Below are positions 11,238-23,227 of a DNA stretch of 64,000 bases, piece after piece. Under the pieces are notes generated by a model. It ran no database searches. It was given only the letters and a program-made list of their open reading frames with translations, and was not told the DNA's origin. The position numbers and the translations under genes are program-made. The stretch lies in NCBI GenBank assembly GCA_023853785.1, contig JAJIRX010000227.1, positions 1-64,000 on the forward strand, given 5' to 3'. Source of the DNA: Psilocybe azurescens. Its lineage: Eukaryota; Basidiomycota; Agaricomycetes; Agaricales; Agrocybaceae. Numbering within the stretch: position 1 is the first letter of the stretch; every line of letters starts with the position of its first letter.

Positions 11238-13674
11238 ATGGAGCTTAACCAACAACAACCGCTACTACATCCACCACATGGGCCTTCAAGGATCCAACAA
11301 CAACTGGCCAACGATCCAATCGACCTCGTAGGAGGCCCTTTTGCAGTGATAGAGTCTGATCCAGGTCAGAAAAATGAATAGGCACTCTGTCCCATCTCAC
11401 ACTCCTCTACAGGCGTCTTCACATCCCTCACGCGTAGACTCGGCATCCCAGGCCTCGAGCTCCTCGAGCTATACGACATCGAGCCATGGGCTGTCGACCA
11501 CCTCAACCCGCACGGCCTCATCTTCTGCTTCATGTGGAAGAAGGACGCCCACCGCCCCGCCGACTTTGACGACCCCGCCGCGGAGCGCGTGTGGTTCGCG
11601 AACCAGCTCAGCGACGATGCGTGTGCGACGCACGCCATCCTCAATGTCGTTCTCAATTGTCCTGGCATAGAGCTGGGAGAGGAGTTGAGTGCGTTTAGGA
11701 GGGAGACGGAGGCCATGTCTCCAGTGGTATGCGTCTTTCTCTTTCTCGCTCCTTTGTGAACTATGCTCGAGCTGTTTTTCTTTGTATTCTAGATGCGAGG
11801 GCTGGCTGTGACCAACTCTCGCGTTATCAGGCCAGCGCACAACTCTCTAGCTAGGTGCGCACTTTACCAACAATCATCCTCATCATATAACTGCCACTAA
11901 CACTATCTATCTATCCGCCCATCTTCCAGACCTTCAGACATACGAGCATCCGTCAACAACCTGGCAATTACAACGTTCGACGCCGAAAAGCGCAAAGAGA
12001 AGGAACTTAAAGCCAAAGCGAAACAGGACGCCCCGTCAAAACGCGTCAAAACTGGCACTGGCACGAGTATGACAAAAGCAACAAAGGCGAAAGGCAAGGG
12101 CAAAGGCAAGGAGAAAGCCACGTCCAAAGCGAAGCCTAAAGCAAATGCAAAAGCAAAAGCGAAGAGGAAAGGCAGGAACAAATACAACGACGATGAGGAT
12201 CAAGATGAAGACCAAGAATCCACTACCGACGACGACGACGATGAAGACGAGGAGGAAGAGAACGAAGAGGAGACATACCATTTCATCGGGTACGTCCCCG
12301 CACACGGCAAAGTATGGGAGCTCGACGGGCTCAAATCCGGGCCTCTCGAAGTCGGCGAGCTGCCCTCTCCCGCGCCCGCTCCCACTGCCACCTCCTCCAA
12401 TCAAACCTCCTCCTCATCCAACCAAACCCCAGCCAACCCACCCGCACCCCCAGACACAAACCCAAACCGCGGCTGGATGGACATCGCGCGCCCCGCGCTG
12501 CGCATGAAGATGGACAAGTACGGCGGCTCCGCCTCGGACGGCAGCAACATCCGCTTCAGCCTCCTCGCCATCGTGGACGATGCCTTTAGGACGGCGCACG
12601 ATGGGCTGGAGTTTTGGAGGCGCGAGCGCGCGGTGCTGGAGCGCAGTATGCGGGCGCGATCGGGGGCGGGGGATGGGGGTGCGGGTGCGAGTGCGGGATG
12701 GGAGGCCATGGTGCGTTGGTGCTTGCTACCCCCGTTGTCTTTCTTCTCTTTTGCTAGGTGCTAATGTTATCATTTGCCTGCCCCTTGGATAGGTCGACCC
12801 CGCCCTCCTGGCCTCCGCCAACTCAGCATTCACACCCCCAATATACCCCCCTCTCACCACTACCATCGCCCCAATCATCCTCATCCTCAAATACCCAAAC
12901 GTCTTCAAACCCACACCCACACCCGCACCGCCTCAAACCGTTCGCGAAAGACTTCGCCTCGCGGCGCATGCAGCGCGACATGCAGATCATGTCCATGTCC
13001 TCACCCACGCCCACGTCCACGTCCGCACAGCAGCATCATCTCCCGAACCAGGACCAGGACCAGGACCCTATACCCGCGCTCGCGCGCGAGTGGGAGACGT
13101 GCGTGCGCGAGGGCGTGCGGGCGAAGGTTCTGCTCGAGGACGAGGTTATGAAGGGCATTAGGGCGAATGTGAGTTTCTTTTTCTTTTGTTTCTTTTTGTT
13201 GTTGTTTTTGTGAAGGTTTTTTTGCGGGTTCTTTGTTCTTTTGCTTTTTGCTTTTGCTTTCTTCTTTTACTTTTTCTTTGTTCTTTTGCTTTTTGCTTTT
13301 TGTAGTTCTTTAATTTCATTTCGCTGTACTTCGTTTTATCTCGGGATTATGTGTGGGGTTTATCATATCATATACAACTGTTCTATCCTTTTTCTTTCAT
13401 TTTATTCCATCATCTCGTTGTTTCTTTTTACCTGTCAATATCTCTCTCACACTCATATCAACCCATACTAACATTCCATTCTTAATCACTAATTTCCAAA
13501 ACACAGACAGACCACGTCAAGCGGACGTTCGACTACGAGCCGTTCGTCAGAGAGTACCTCTCCCGACTGCGGCAGGAGGCGCTGCTGAACCCTCTCTTGG
13601 ACAGAGATGAGGAGGGGCGGAAGGTAAGGAAGACGAAGACGAAAGCTAAGGAGGGGGCGAAGGAGAAAGGATGA
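11238..13674 (+). CDS. Ubiquitin C-terminal hydrolase (UCHL5/BAP1 class)
   Basis: Family C12 cysteine deubiquitinase. Exons 11238-11364, 11413-11726, 11793-11854, 11930-~12718, 12793-13168 and 13507-13674 join mostly in frame. GPFAVIESDPG and GLELLELYDIE form the N-terminal UCH signature; NQLSDDACATHAILNVVLN gives the oxyanion Gln and catalytic Cys; YHFIGYVPAHGKVWELDGL gives the catalytic His and the Asp-Gly-Leu element. Between Cys and His lies a long Lys/Ala-Lys/Gly tract then an Asp/Glu run (about 12000-12270), an unusually charged active-site crossover loop. The C-terminal block KRTFDYEPFVREYLSRL matches the ULD tail of UCHL5/BAP1 that binds DEUBAD partners. The frame at exon 5 is ambiguous: donor 12711 gives VDPALLASANSAF but leaves the frame, donor 12719 keeps it. 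The start at 11238 is the first in-frame ATG. The ASXH gene converges downstream. Confidence 0.88.
13169..13506 (+). other. Long pyrimidine-rich intron of the UCH gene
   Basis: At 338 nt this intron is about five times the local norm. Its 5' half (13173-13315) is built from reiterated T-rich units such as TTCTTTTGCTTTTTGC, and it ends with a standard acceptor before ACAGACCACGTCAAG. It may be an expanded microsatellite-like insertion. Confidence 0.6.
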
Positions 13675-15390
13675 TTGATGTACATAGCTTGGTATGTAGG
13701 GACATGGGAGACTGGGAATGGAGGCTGGGGTGCAGGTCTGCCCCGGCACGGAGGCTCGTGATGGAAAACTGGATGTGTGTACATACTTAATGTATATGAT
13801 GTATATTACCACTCACAGTTCACATCAGTGGACGTTATGTTATGTACAGTACGATTTTCTTATGCATGGCTGCCCCTTTTTTTTCTTTTCGTTCTTTCCA
13901 TGAATTTTTCAATGAAATAACCGGAGAGCTTCCTCAGGAGTACGTATGATGAAAATGAGTAATTACATAGGTACGTACGTTGTATTGGTACTTTCCCTGG
14001 AGGTACCTGGGACCTTGATTCTAATTTCTCGAGATTCTCGACCGAATAACTTACTTTTGTATTGAATCCCGGCTCCGAATTGTCGAGAGGGTGCGATTGG
14101 ACGCAAGGATGCCGACCATGCGTTTGCTGCAGGGAGGGTGCTGTACTTTTGTGGGAATTTGTAGTCGTTTTCCCGGCCATTGCAGGGGTTGGTTGGCTTT
14201 ACAGGGTCACGGTGGTTAATTAAAGTTAAAGTTAAATAAATGAATGGTCTTGCACAGTGTATCATGATCGCGGTGGAGCGCTCTTATGTAGTGAAGTAAC
14301 ATACTTATATACGATTAGAATTATGTACAGTCGGCCTTTGTAGCGATATACTTGGGGGAAGGTACCGTGCTAATAACAGCATATGTATGTAAGTGCATAT
14401 GCTCAGGCCGCTGAATCGTCGAAACAAGCTCAAACGCGGTCCCTGTCAGTGCTCATGGGCGAAATTTCAGTATAATGAATTACGAGAGCTAAACTTCTCT
14501 GAATATGAACTGTTACTCATGTCAATTACACTTCATTCAATACTAGTGCTGTAAAATTTTCACCTGACCCACTGCCACTGTCCCAATTCCCATTTTCCCT
14601 CTTCCAAATTAATGTAATGGCGATGCAAAACCACTCATGCGAATACGCTAGTGCATACCACATGATAGCAAATCAGACTGCGTTCTGCCAGTGCCAGTGG
14701 GCGTCGGCGTCTAAATAAATGGCTTGAAGTTCGTTTTGCCCGATTTCATATAGACCGGCTGAGACAGGGAACAGACAAGGTCATATGTGGTTCATTTTCA
14801 ACGTGGGCAGTCGTTTTGAACGTTCGTGCCAGTTTGGGTGTGCGTCGCGCGAAAGGGGCTGAAAGGGGCCAATACCCGAATCACGTGTTACTAATATAAC
14901 ACGCGTTGTTCGCGTGCTATCCAGAGACGTCCAGAGACGTCCTCAGGCAATCCTCAAGGCAAGGCCTCAGGCCTCATGCGTCATTGTCTAGTATTGTCTA
15001 TTGAGAGGGAAATGAAGAAGGGGGAGGAGAGGAAGCGAACAGCCCCAATTCGTCCCGCGTTGTTAGGTTTCAGTGAGGGTTGATCGGGACCGTCGACGGC
15101 TGTGGCTGCTTAGCACAGGCTGCTGGTTTCGGATTGGGTTCAGTGTGCACTGTGCAGGATGAGATAGAGATGCAATAATTAAACTACGAATGAATGGATG
15201 CATGTATGTACAATGAAAGAAAATTCTATATTACAAGTATCTGTCGAGAATTATGATCAAGTATGGGGTACCACCACCACTAATCAGTCTACGGGATCCA
15301 AAATGATCCAATGAGCATGAGCTCAATGGCGGTAATGTTGAACAACAGAACATATCCATACCACACCCCTAGCCTTACCGGCGACTATAC
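13675..15390. other. Intergenic between convergent UCH and ASXH genes
   Basis: No gene seen. Notable pieces are a short inverted repeat around an E-box-like core (CGTGTTA...TAACACG, about 14884-14904) and a cluster of tiny direct repeats at 14922-15000 (CCAGAGACGT twice, AGGCCTC twice, ATTGTCTA twice). The flanks contain the 3' untranslated regions of both genes. Confidence 0.5.
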
Positions 15391-17101
15391 CTACCAATTC
15401 TCATGATAATAGCTGCCTCTCAGATAAAACAGCGTCCCATGGTTCTCCCTCCCGCCTCTACTATCATACGGGTTATACTCCCCACCGGCCCGATACCGCC
15501 ATACCGAGAACGTCTTCCACGCGTTCCCATTCGGGCGCCGCGCTTTGTCGACGCGCGCGTCGATGTCGAGCAGGGCTGTGTCGAGCATCGTAGGGCTGGT
15601 GATTGTCAGAGATAGCGTTGTTGGTTCTGAGGAAGGATCTGGGTCGGTGTCGACGTCCATGGAGGTGGTGGAGGCGAGAGAGGAGAGCAGATGCGCAGGC
15701 AGGTCCCTCGTCGTGCCGCGTTGCGTGAGGACTGTGATTGCATATGTTTTAGGATGTATGGATTGGATCTGGAGGCGTTAGTAGCGTTAGTAGGGTCATA
15801 GTCGTTGTTTAGTGGGACGAAGCGAGGAAGAAATAATAGGAGTGGGCTTACGATGGCATCTTTCTCCACAACGATATCGAGCATCGTGAAAGACCGCCTG
15901 TACGCAATCACATCGCCCACGCGGATGATATTGTTCTTTGCGAGGGTGTACAGCTTGACTTGGCTTGCTCCGCTTTAGTTTTAAGAGTATTCGACAAGTA
16001 AGCATGATGCGGTCGTTCGAAATCAAGTAATTTACTCACCCGGCCAGTGTAGTAGATGCTGCACCAGGTCCAGATCCAGACGGGAGGGGCAACGACGAGC
16101 TTGGCTCGGCACCCGTATCTCGCGCGGGCACCGAAACAGGATTGTCGCGTTCCCAGACCTGGTCCTTCCACGGAGCAGCGAGCGTGCCGTTGGCGATGCC
16201 TTCCTTATACGCTTTGACCTTCTGCGTGTGTGCGTCGGAGAAATAGTTGAGGAAGAGGTGGTCTTGGAAGGTGCGGAGGGAGGCGAGGAAGTGTAGGTCG
16301 GTGAAAAATGAGGGGACGATATCGCGGGAGAGGTGGGGGTTTGGAGCGGGGTGGGTGTCAGGCTTCGTGCTTGGGTCGTGCTTGGGATTGGGAATTGATA
16401 GGGAGTGAGATTGTGGTTCGTCCTCGTCGACGACCATCGCATTCGCGTTCTCGTTCTCTCGCGCTTCCTCCCCCACCTCCACTTTTACTTCCTCCACCTC
16501 TTCAGGCACATCCCAATCCAAGCCCTCCAGACATGGATGGTCTTCGCCAAGTCTCTCGCGCCAATCTGTGAACGCCGTTGGAGGGAGCAGTGTCATCAGA
16601 TGCGATTTTGCTTCGTCGGAGAGTGCGGCCCACGTGTTACCGTTGATGATGTCCTAGATAAAATTCAAAGCCTTTGAATGAGTTTGAGTGATCCTGCAAC
16701 ATTGTTTCCCTTAAACTTTTGTCGACAAAGTGAGAGAGAATGAAGGAAGGTAGGAAGGACGAGAAGTGAAAGATGAAGAATGTTTTCAAACATAGGTGAG
16801 TACTATGCAACATGCTTACGTTCATATCTAACGAGACGAGTTCGCTCTTTGAGCTTTGCACGAGCGTCTTGAACACCTTGTCTGGGTCAATCATTATCGT
16901 CCCTGGCCCTGACCCTTTCGCGGTCGCCTTCACCCTCACCCTTTCCTTTGCTTCTGGTGAGACCTTGCGCTTGATAACACGTGCAGCACGAGAGGTAGAG
17001 TTTGAAAGCTCGGCTGTTGGCGCTGGTGCTGGTGTCGGCGCGGAAACGACGAGCTGGGGAGCTTTATTGGGCTGGCGCGTGTTGCGGCGGGGTCTATCCA
17101 T
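15391..17101 (-). CDS. Asx homology (ASXH/DEUBAD-type) protein
   Basis: Four exons on the minus strand, 17101-16820, 16653-16040, 15963-15852 and 15768-15391, join in frame to 461 residues. The N-terminus is basic (MDRPRRNTRQPNKAP, then RAARVIKRKVS), NLS-like. Exon 2 carries NTWAALSDEAKSHLMTLLPP with an LxxLL motif (LMTLL, about 16599-16585), HPCLEGLDWDVP, SFFTDLHFLASLRTFQDHLF and WERDN, the helical pattern of the Asx homology domain (known to bind and activate BAP1/Calypso deubiquitinases). The C-terminal third (KLYTLAKNNIIRVGDVIAYR, FSVWRYRAGGEYNPYDSRGG) looks like a folded module on its own. Its neighbour is a UCHL5/BAP1-type enzyme, which supports a partner role. A chromatin function is inferred from the animal PR-DUB complex, not shown. 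Confidence 0.8.
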
Positions 17102-20100
17102 TGTTGCTTGGTGTACTCTTTGTTCTAGTTAGTGACTGAGATGGAAGTTGTAAATAATGAAAAGAGAAATAAGAGGCGCCAGCGTTGTTTGATAGAATAG
17201 AGATTCCTGGAATCTCTTGGAGGTTGTTTCGAAGTTGACACTTGCATTTGCAACTTCAAGTTCAGCTTGTAATCCAACTCAGCGATTATTGGCTGCATGC
17301 CGAGGTGCCGTGACTATTTAACATCATCCTCCAAGCCAAATAAGCGCCCTTGAAATAACTCCTAAAGGCGGTCAAGTACTGTTAAGTAGTATTAGCCTCG
17401 GCGCATAGAGCATGTAAAATATCTCTCGGCGTCAGCTTGCATCAGGTTTTGAAGAGAATTTTGATTTAAAGACGTTGTTACTATATGATTAGCCCGCCCC
17501 GGATCCACCAAAGCTAGATATATATAAAGTCTCTTCATTTCTCAGTGAATTCTGATTGACGCAAAATCGACGAAGACGACCAAGGTATGCACACGGTAGT
17601 AGACATCCGCCGACTTTTCCCAAGACGGTGATATATGTCCACAACCTTAAGAATTAGAGGAATGAGTGTGCTGAGACTGATCCGGCTCACTGAGCATCGC
17701 CGATCGGAGGCATTGACTTCAAGGCCCTGAATTCGTCATCTCATCCGAAATCGATAAATCAAGGGACTAAGACACCACTTATGCTTGCTTGGAGTATTTA
17801 CAAGGGTCCCCTTTTCTGGAAAATAAGTTCTGCTGTGGGCAACGACAAGGTGCAAAGACTTTATTATTAGCCGATGGTTGTCCGATTTACATGCCGTATG
17901 TACTTACTAGTTATCATAGCTCGCTGACGGTAGATTGAGATACAATTGGTTTAATTGGATGGGTACATGCACGCTGTTCTCAGAAGATAGAGTGTACAGT
18001 GTCATAAATGCGAGATTCATGGAACATAACGATCATTCGCTTCTGAATTCCCAGGTGCCTTGTACGCAGAAGACTAACGGAACCAAAATAATGTGGAATG
18101 GATACATGATAAATTACTCTGTAGCTATCATACACATGTCGTCATTAGCTTTACTAATACGCCTTGTAGTCTTGGAAAGACCCTTTACAGACATAAACCA
18201 TCTGGGAAAGTTGGTTCCACGATTCGAATTGCCCCACGTTGACAACCTTCGACTATATGGAGGTGGAGAGCTGAGTAATTTGGCATCCATGCTTTTGTAG
18301 GAACATTGGCATTGGCTCTTCCTATCTTCCAAAATATGCACCAGGTCGTTGGGGTTGGAGTGGGAGACAAGTCAGGATGGTTGATGGACGCAGACAATTC
18401 TTCAATTTCTCACACAGTATTGGAAATTATGCACCCTGAGGCCTTCGACATTTCTGCTTCTACTTCTGACTCAATTACTCAAAAATTTCCGACGGAATCG
18501 AAAGTTGGAGAACATCAGAAAGACACGGGGTCTTAGAATAATGCCGTCGATTTACTCACTCTATTGACAGACACATGCCAGCCAACGAACACAAATAAAC
18601 TATCTCACTCGGAGCTGGTCAAGTTATACAATTGCAAGTTGGCAGGATCATCGATTTAGAAGGGTGACAAGCGCCAATGCGGAGTAAGTAAGGTTTAGGA
18701 GAAAGATATTGCCTCTTTTCATCATCCAGAGTATGCACCAAATAGTTGGACCGAGCCGTAGTGTGTGAAGGTACAAGGCGATGGACGCAGACAACTGTGT
18801 GGATTAACCTCACTCCACAGCACTTGAAATTATGTCCATCGTTTGTCACGTCTTCTTTTAAATCTGACGTGTATTTTTTTCAAAGATATGAAAATTGAAA
18901 TATTTCGATTTGAACAACAGTCGGAGGACATCACGAGTAGATGCATCGGATTCCAGTATAGTATCTCCGAGAGGATTTTCGCCTTTACGCTGACCTTTAA
19001 AGTGCCTCCAACGATTCATGCAGTTGTAAATGAGCATACTGGCAGTGGATATAGGGATTTTATGTCTATTTCTCAAAAATTGCACTTGCACTGGCATAAC
19101 TACAGCGGTTCAGTGCCCGTCGTGGTTTCTTACACTTTCGAGGCGTGCCCGGGGTGTCCGAGCCCCGGCGCTCCAGTTTCCAGAGGTCGACGAATATTTT
19201 TGCACTACAACCAAAGTAAGAAGACTACAGTTATAGATTCCAACAACTCTCTCAAGTTGAGTAGATGGCAGCGACAACGACGGCGGCATGTTTTACCAAA
19301 ATCGGCGCCTATGTTACCTCGAATTGCTTTCTATGGCATATGCCACAAACCCGATCCCGATGATACCGGCGGTAACGGCGGCTCCAATTGGCTCGGGTGC
19401 ATACATCGCCGGTACGCCGCAGGCTTCTAGCCATTCTATTAGATGAAGCAGGAAACGGAGGAATTGGGAGGGACAGGAAAATGAAACTAATGAATACACA
19501 CTCTGTACCTTCTAACACCAGGCTATCGGAAATCTAGAATTGCGAAATATGGAATACAATTTCTCGTTTCTATAACCCCTGCAAGGAACCTGTAATGGCA
19601 TAATGGACGGCACGGAAGGATACGCAAGAGATAAACGGACTCGGACTCTGCATGAGTATACTGTGGAAAAAAAGAGTCGCCACATGGCAATGGATCTGCA
19701 CTGTTGCTCGAGCTGTCACTAGGATCGACGATGGCTGACAAGCGCTCATGCGGACTATGTACTCTGAAGATCTGGAAATTTAACATTGCAGGTCCTGCAC
19801 GTTCTATATATTAATTATGTACCGGATAGATGTACTAAGAAATGAGACGGATGGCCACTTCTATTAGCCTGCCTATGATAGCCTCAATTCAATTTCATTG
19901 ACTTTGCTAGCCTTAGATATCTCCATAGAATTTGATACTTTGTCTACAATAGCTTGTACATATTCTAATAATCCTACTATACATAGATGTCGCCATAGAA
20001 ATTTGATAGCATTGGAATTAGTGTCAAATTTTATCATTAGGAACTTTGTTTTTGACATTTCTGCTTTAACTCTGCTCTTAGGCCGCATTGTCTGCGCGCT

Positions 20101-21958
20101 CACTTAGACTCTATTTTTATGAGGTTTGGAAAGTATTACAGCACATCACATCAGAAACTAGGCTTGAACAATTATCGCCGTGGCGTTAAGTATGTCTATA
20201 AATCTAATCCCTCCTGTATTTGCTCTTGACACGCGTGGGGGTCTTCCAGACGTTCTTTCCCGACTGAGTCCCATACACGAACTTCGCTGTGGGGATGAAC
20301 ACAACGTATGTAGAAAACAGGAAATGTTTTATCGCCGTGGCGTCACTCCTGTGTCCTGTGGGCTGTGGACTGTAGATGTCGATAAAGTTTAGTGTGTCAG
20401 AATGACTGAAACAGCTGGGCCAGGTCGGGTCATATTCATAGCCTTCTCAGCCACTGACAGTTTCTCCCACAGATGTACTGTTTATGGTTAGTGCACCGCT
20501 ATTTTTAACCGCTACTCAATCAATCAATCACGCATTCAACCAGCAACCAACTTGAATCCTATAAATAAATGTTTAGGCCTGTATTGAGTATTGTATAGTG
20601 ATTTGTGAACGAATTGAAGTCTGGTGTACGGATCCGGGGATCGTATATTTAGAACAAACGTTGGTTGTGATGGGATAGTACACTTACAATGTATTTAGAA
20701 TCGGAGCATTAGATGGGCTGGTGATGTGAACTATTGAAATTGTTGTGCCATTTTAGCTAATTTCGATATGGGACTGTTGTATGAATGCGATCGTTGAGCC
20801 TCAGTCATATGTCGGCGTAGAGTTACACTGAGAGAATATCTAGTAAGATGATCTGCACGGATCGCCTGTTCACTGAGCGATTTAAGCGTATCCGAATAAG
20901 TACAGCCAGAAATTCTCCGATGTGCGTCGCCGACGAGCTCAAAGACAGTGCAGTAGCAGTTCCTCAGTCTTCTGCAACCTGTGTATGGGAGCGCTAGAAT
21001 AAACTTGACCTTCGGACCGAAACGCACGCTCCCAAAACTCAAGCGTGCTGCTATGAATCGCGCCGTACGACCCGCAATGCACAATGAACATGCCTCGGAG
21101 TGTCCGTCGTGGTGAAACAAACGTTCACTTCGCGAATATCTACTCGGAGAGACAGGCAAGGACTTTCCCAAGTGCTCATTGACGTCGCGAGAACTTGAAC
21201 TTGCAGTGGCTCCTTACTCGTCGCACCTTTCCCACCAGCGATGCTGGAATGCCCATTGGCAGCCTGGCCAGTGCTCGCTCCGTTCTAGCCGTGAACCCGA
21301 CCTGTCCGAGGTCCGCTGAGTCTGGCGCTGCTTGTGCGAATGAGCAAGGTATTTCTGGACTTGAGAGAATTCGAAGATCATGAACCGGCTTGAATCAGCC
21401 GCGAAAATAGGTTAATCCGAATCCAAAAATAACAGGGAATTGTTCTTGAACTATTTTCTTAAATTCTTGGCAGGTTTGGACTTCAGAGCGATGGTTGGAT
21501 TCGAATTTGTTTTGTATCCATGCGAAGGTAGATGAAGTGTTTTTAATTATATGTATTGTTTGTTTGTTTTGTAAATGGAGTGCTGTAGTTACTATACAAG
21601 AACTACGCGAAGGTGATTAAAGAGTACCGACTAGGTCCCCATGTTGAGTAGGATACAGTTTTGTGCTATGGCAGTCTCGTTAATTGGTGTGGGTTTCGTG
21701 CAAGTCCATGTGCTAATGAGAAAGCCAGAAGAAGTCCAAATGATATATGGTACAAGAGTTATGTGGCGTTAGATACTGTCCGTGCAGCCAAAATAATAAA
21801 GATCCCGTGTAACAGATGTCCGATGGAAGAATAGCAAATAAGTCCTCACCAGAAGCCCAAGAAGCTGACTGAATGGTAAACGAATGAAAAAAGAATAGAT
21901 ATATGGATGAAAGCAAAAGCAAATGACGTCGACGTTGAAGTCGAAATGAAGACGAAGG
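17102..21958. other. Gene-poor region with decayed repeats
   Basis: Nearly 5 kb without a gene I can support. Small ORFs at 17935-18300 (with LRR-like FELPHVDNLRLYGG), 18843-19430 and 20731-21171 (minus) lack start context, splice continuity or domains. A TATA-like ATATATATAAAG lies at about 17517-17528 and a pyrimidine-rich leader follows, but no ORF fits. Divergent duplicated segments occur at 18334-18440 and 18728-18840, and TATCGCCGTGGCGT is repeated at about 20173 and 20330. The whole looks like old inserted sequence and pseudogene debris. Confidence 0.45.
18334..18840. repeat. Pair of divergent direct repeats
   Basis: Two segments of about 110 bp, 18334-18440 and 18728-18840, share TATGCACCA...GTTGG, GATGGACGCAGACAA and TTGAAATTATG in the same order and spacing. 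They look like a degraded duplication, possibly of an exon of a lost gene. Confidence 0.5.
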
Positions 21959-23227
21959 TCAATTATTGACCCACCGAGTGCCTCCCTGAGCCACAGGGCA
22001 TTTATGGTTGCCCAGTGTCTTTTTCGTCGAGAAGAACCGGCCACAGTCATCGCATGAGAATTCGCAGACTTTGCCGTGCTTCGCGACTTCGTGGCGAAGG
22101 CGATCGTGCTGCCGCGAGAAACGCTCGGAGCAGCCAAGGGTGCAGGGGAAGGACGAGCGTGGCTTGGGCTTGTGCGCCTCCATGTGCACCTTGAGTGTGT
22201 ACTGGCTCGTGAATCGCCTTTCACACCCAATGATGATGCACGGGAAGCGGCGGCGTTGTTGTTGCGCGTCTGTCTCGATCTGGGACTGGGAGGGAGAAGG
22301 ATCGCGGGATTTTGAGGTTGAGGGCTTTGGCTCGGGGGTGTCTAGACTCGAGCATGAAAGTGCAGGGGAGTGAGACATTGAGGATCGAGGAGAACGGTCG
22401 ACGGCTAATTGTGACCATGAGGATGATGAGGATGATGATGGGAGTTGATGGGGGATGGTGTTGGTGAAGTCAAAGTTGAACGAGGAGGAATACTCATGAT
22501 ACTGGGGTTGTGGTGAAAGAGACAGACCTTGATTTAATGATAAGTAACGATGGATATGGATTTAGACGCGTCGACCACTTACTTTCTGAGCGAGGTGAAC
22601 ACGAAACGACGGAGACGGAGGGAGAGAATGTATGTGAGAATGTACTCGGCTCGGGCATCGACGAAAACGAAGAATCGTAGCCGCTAGTTCCCTCGTACGG
22701 CCAACTGAATAAATTATTATCCATTGGTTCCTCTGATGGTACATAGAAGGATCCACTGTCGAACTGCGTGGTATTGAACGTCGGGGGCACTGAGCTGGAG
22801 GAGAATCAGGCATGATTAGATGACGAACTCTGTGAATCCTATGGGTTTTAAAAGCTTACCAGATTCGAAAATTTCGGGCTCGGAGTGCATAGGACCGGTG
22901 CTCATCCACTGTGAGAGAGACGCGTGCATGTCTGGAAGAAGAAACAAGCGTCAGGTTGCTGTGCGGCGGCTTCTGCAGAGAGTGGTGACAACGCACCATC
23001 GTAGCCATCATAAGACGGGAAGTCCTGACCGGGAAATAGGCCATCAGAGGATGGAGTGTGGATCCTGACATATGGGGCCTTTGTAGTTCGTGAAGAATAA
23101 TAGGACATGTCGTATGGGGAATATGATTTGTATGCTGCGAGTAGAAGATATTAATACGGGAAGCAGTGTCTTAATTTACAAGGGACGGCGCACCGAGAGG
23201 TAGAGAAGGAGTTTGGACAACAGGCAT
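21959..23227 (-). CDS. C2H2 zinc-finger transcription factor
   Basis: Spliced minus-strand gene. The earliest supported in-frame Met is at 23227 (MPVVQTPSLPLGAPSL), though the same frame continues upstream (DLSQPITPKRPLDLTLSG) and the true start may lie further out. Introns fall at about 23177-23135, 22996-22932 (gtgcgt...ttccag), 22856-22795 and 22583-22530. The middle is acidic and Ser-rich with Phe/Tyr/Trp (NNLFSWPYEGTSGYDSSF), like an activation region. The C-terminus has three fingers: CIIIGCERRF...HMEAH, CTLGCSERFSRQHDRLRHEVAKH and CDDCGRFFSTKKTLGNHKC; the last ends H-x-C rather than H-x3-5-H. Stop TGA at 21959-21961. A Ser-rich basic linker precedes the fingers. DNA-binding transcription factor by family; targets unknown. 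Confidence 0.82.

Noticed and set aside
11366..12709. Long antisense and alternate-frame ORFs over the UCH gene
   Set aside because: They arise from GC-rich and low-complexity coding DNA (Lys/Glu runs) and lack any domain; the sense frame carries the catalytic motifs.
20731..21171. 146-codon minus-strand ORF
   Set aside because: Opens at TTG, has no in-frame ATG with context, no domain and no splice partner.
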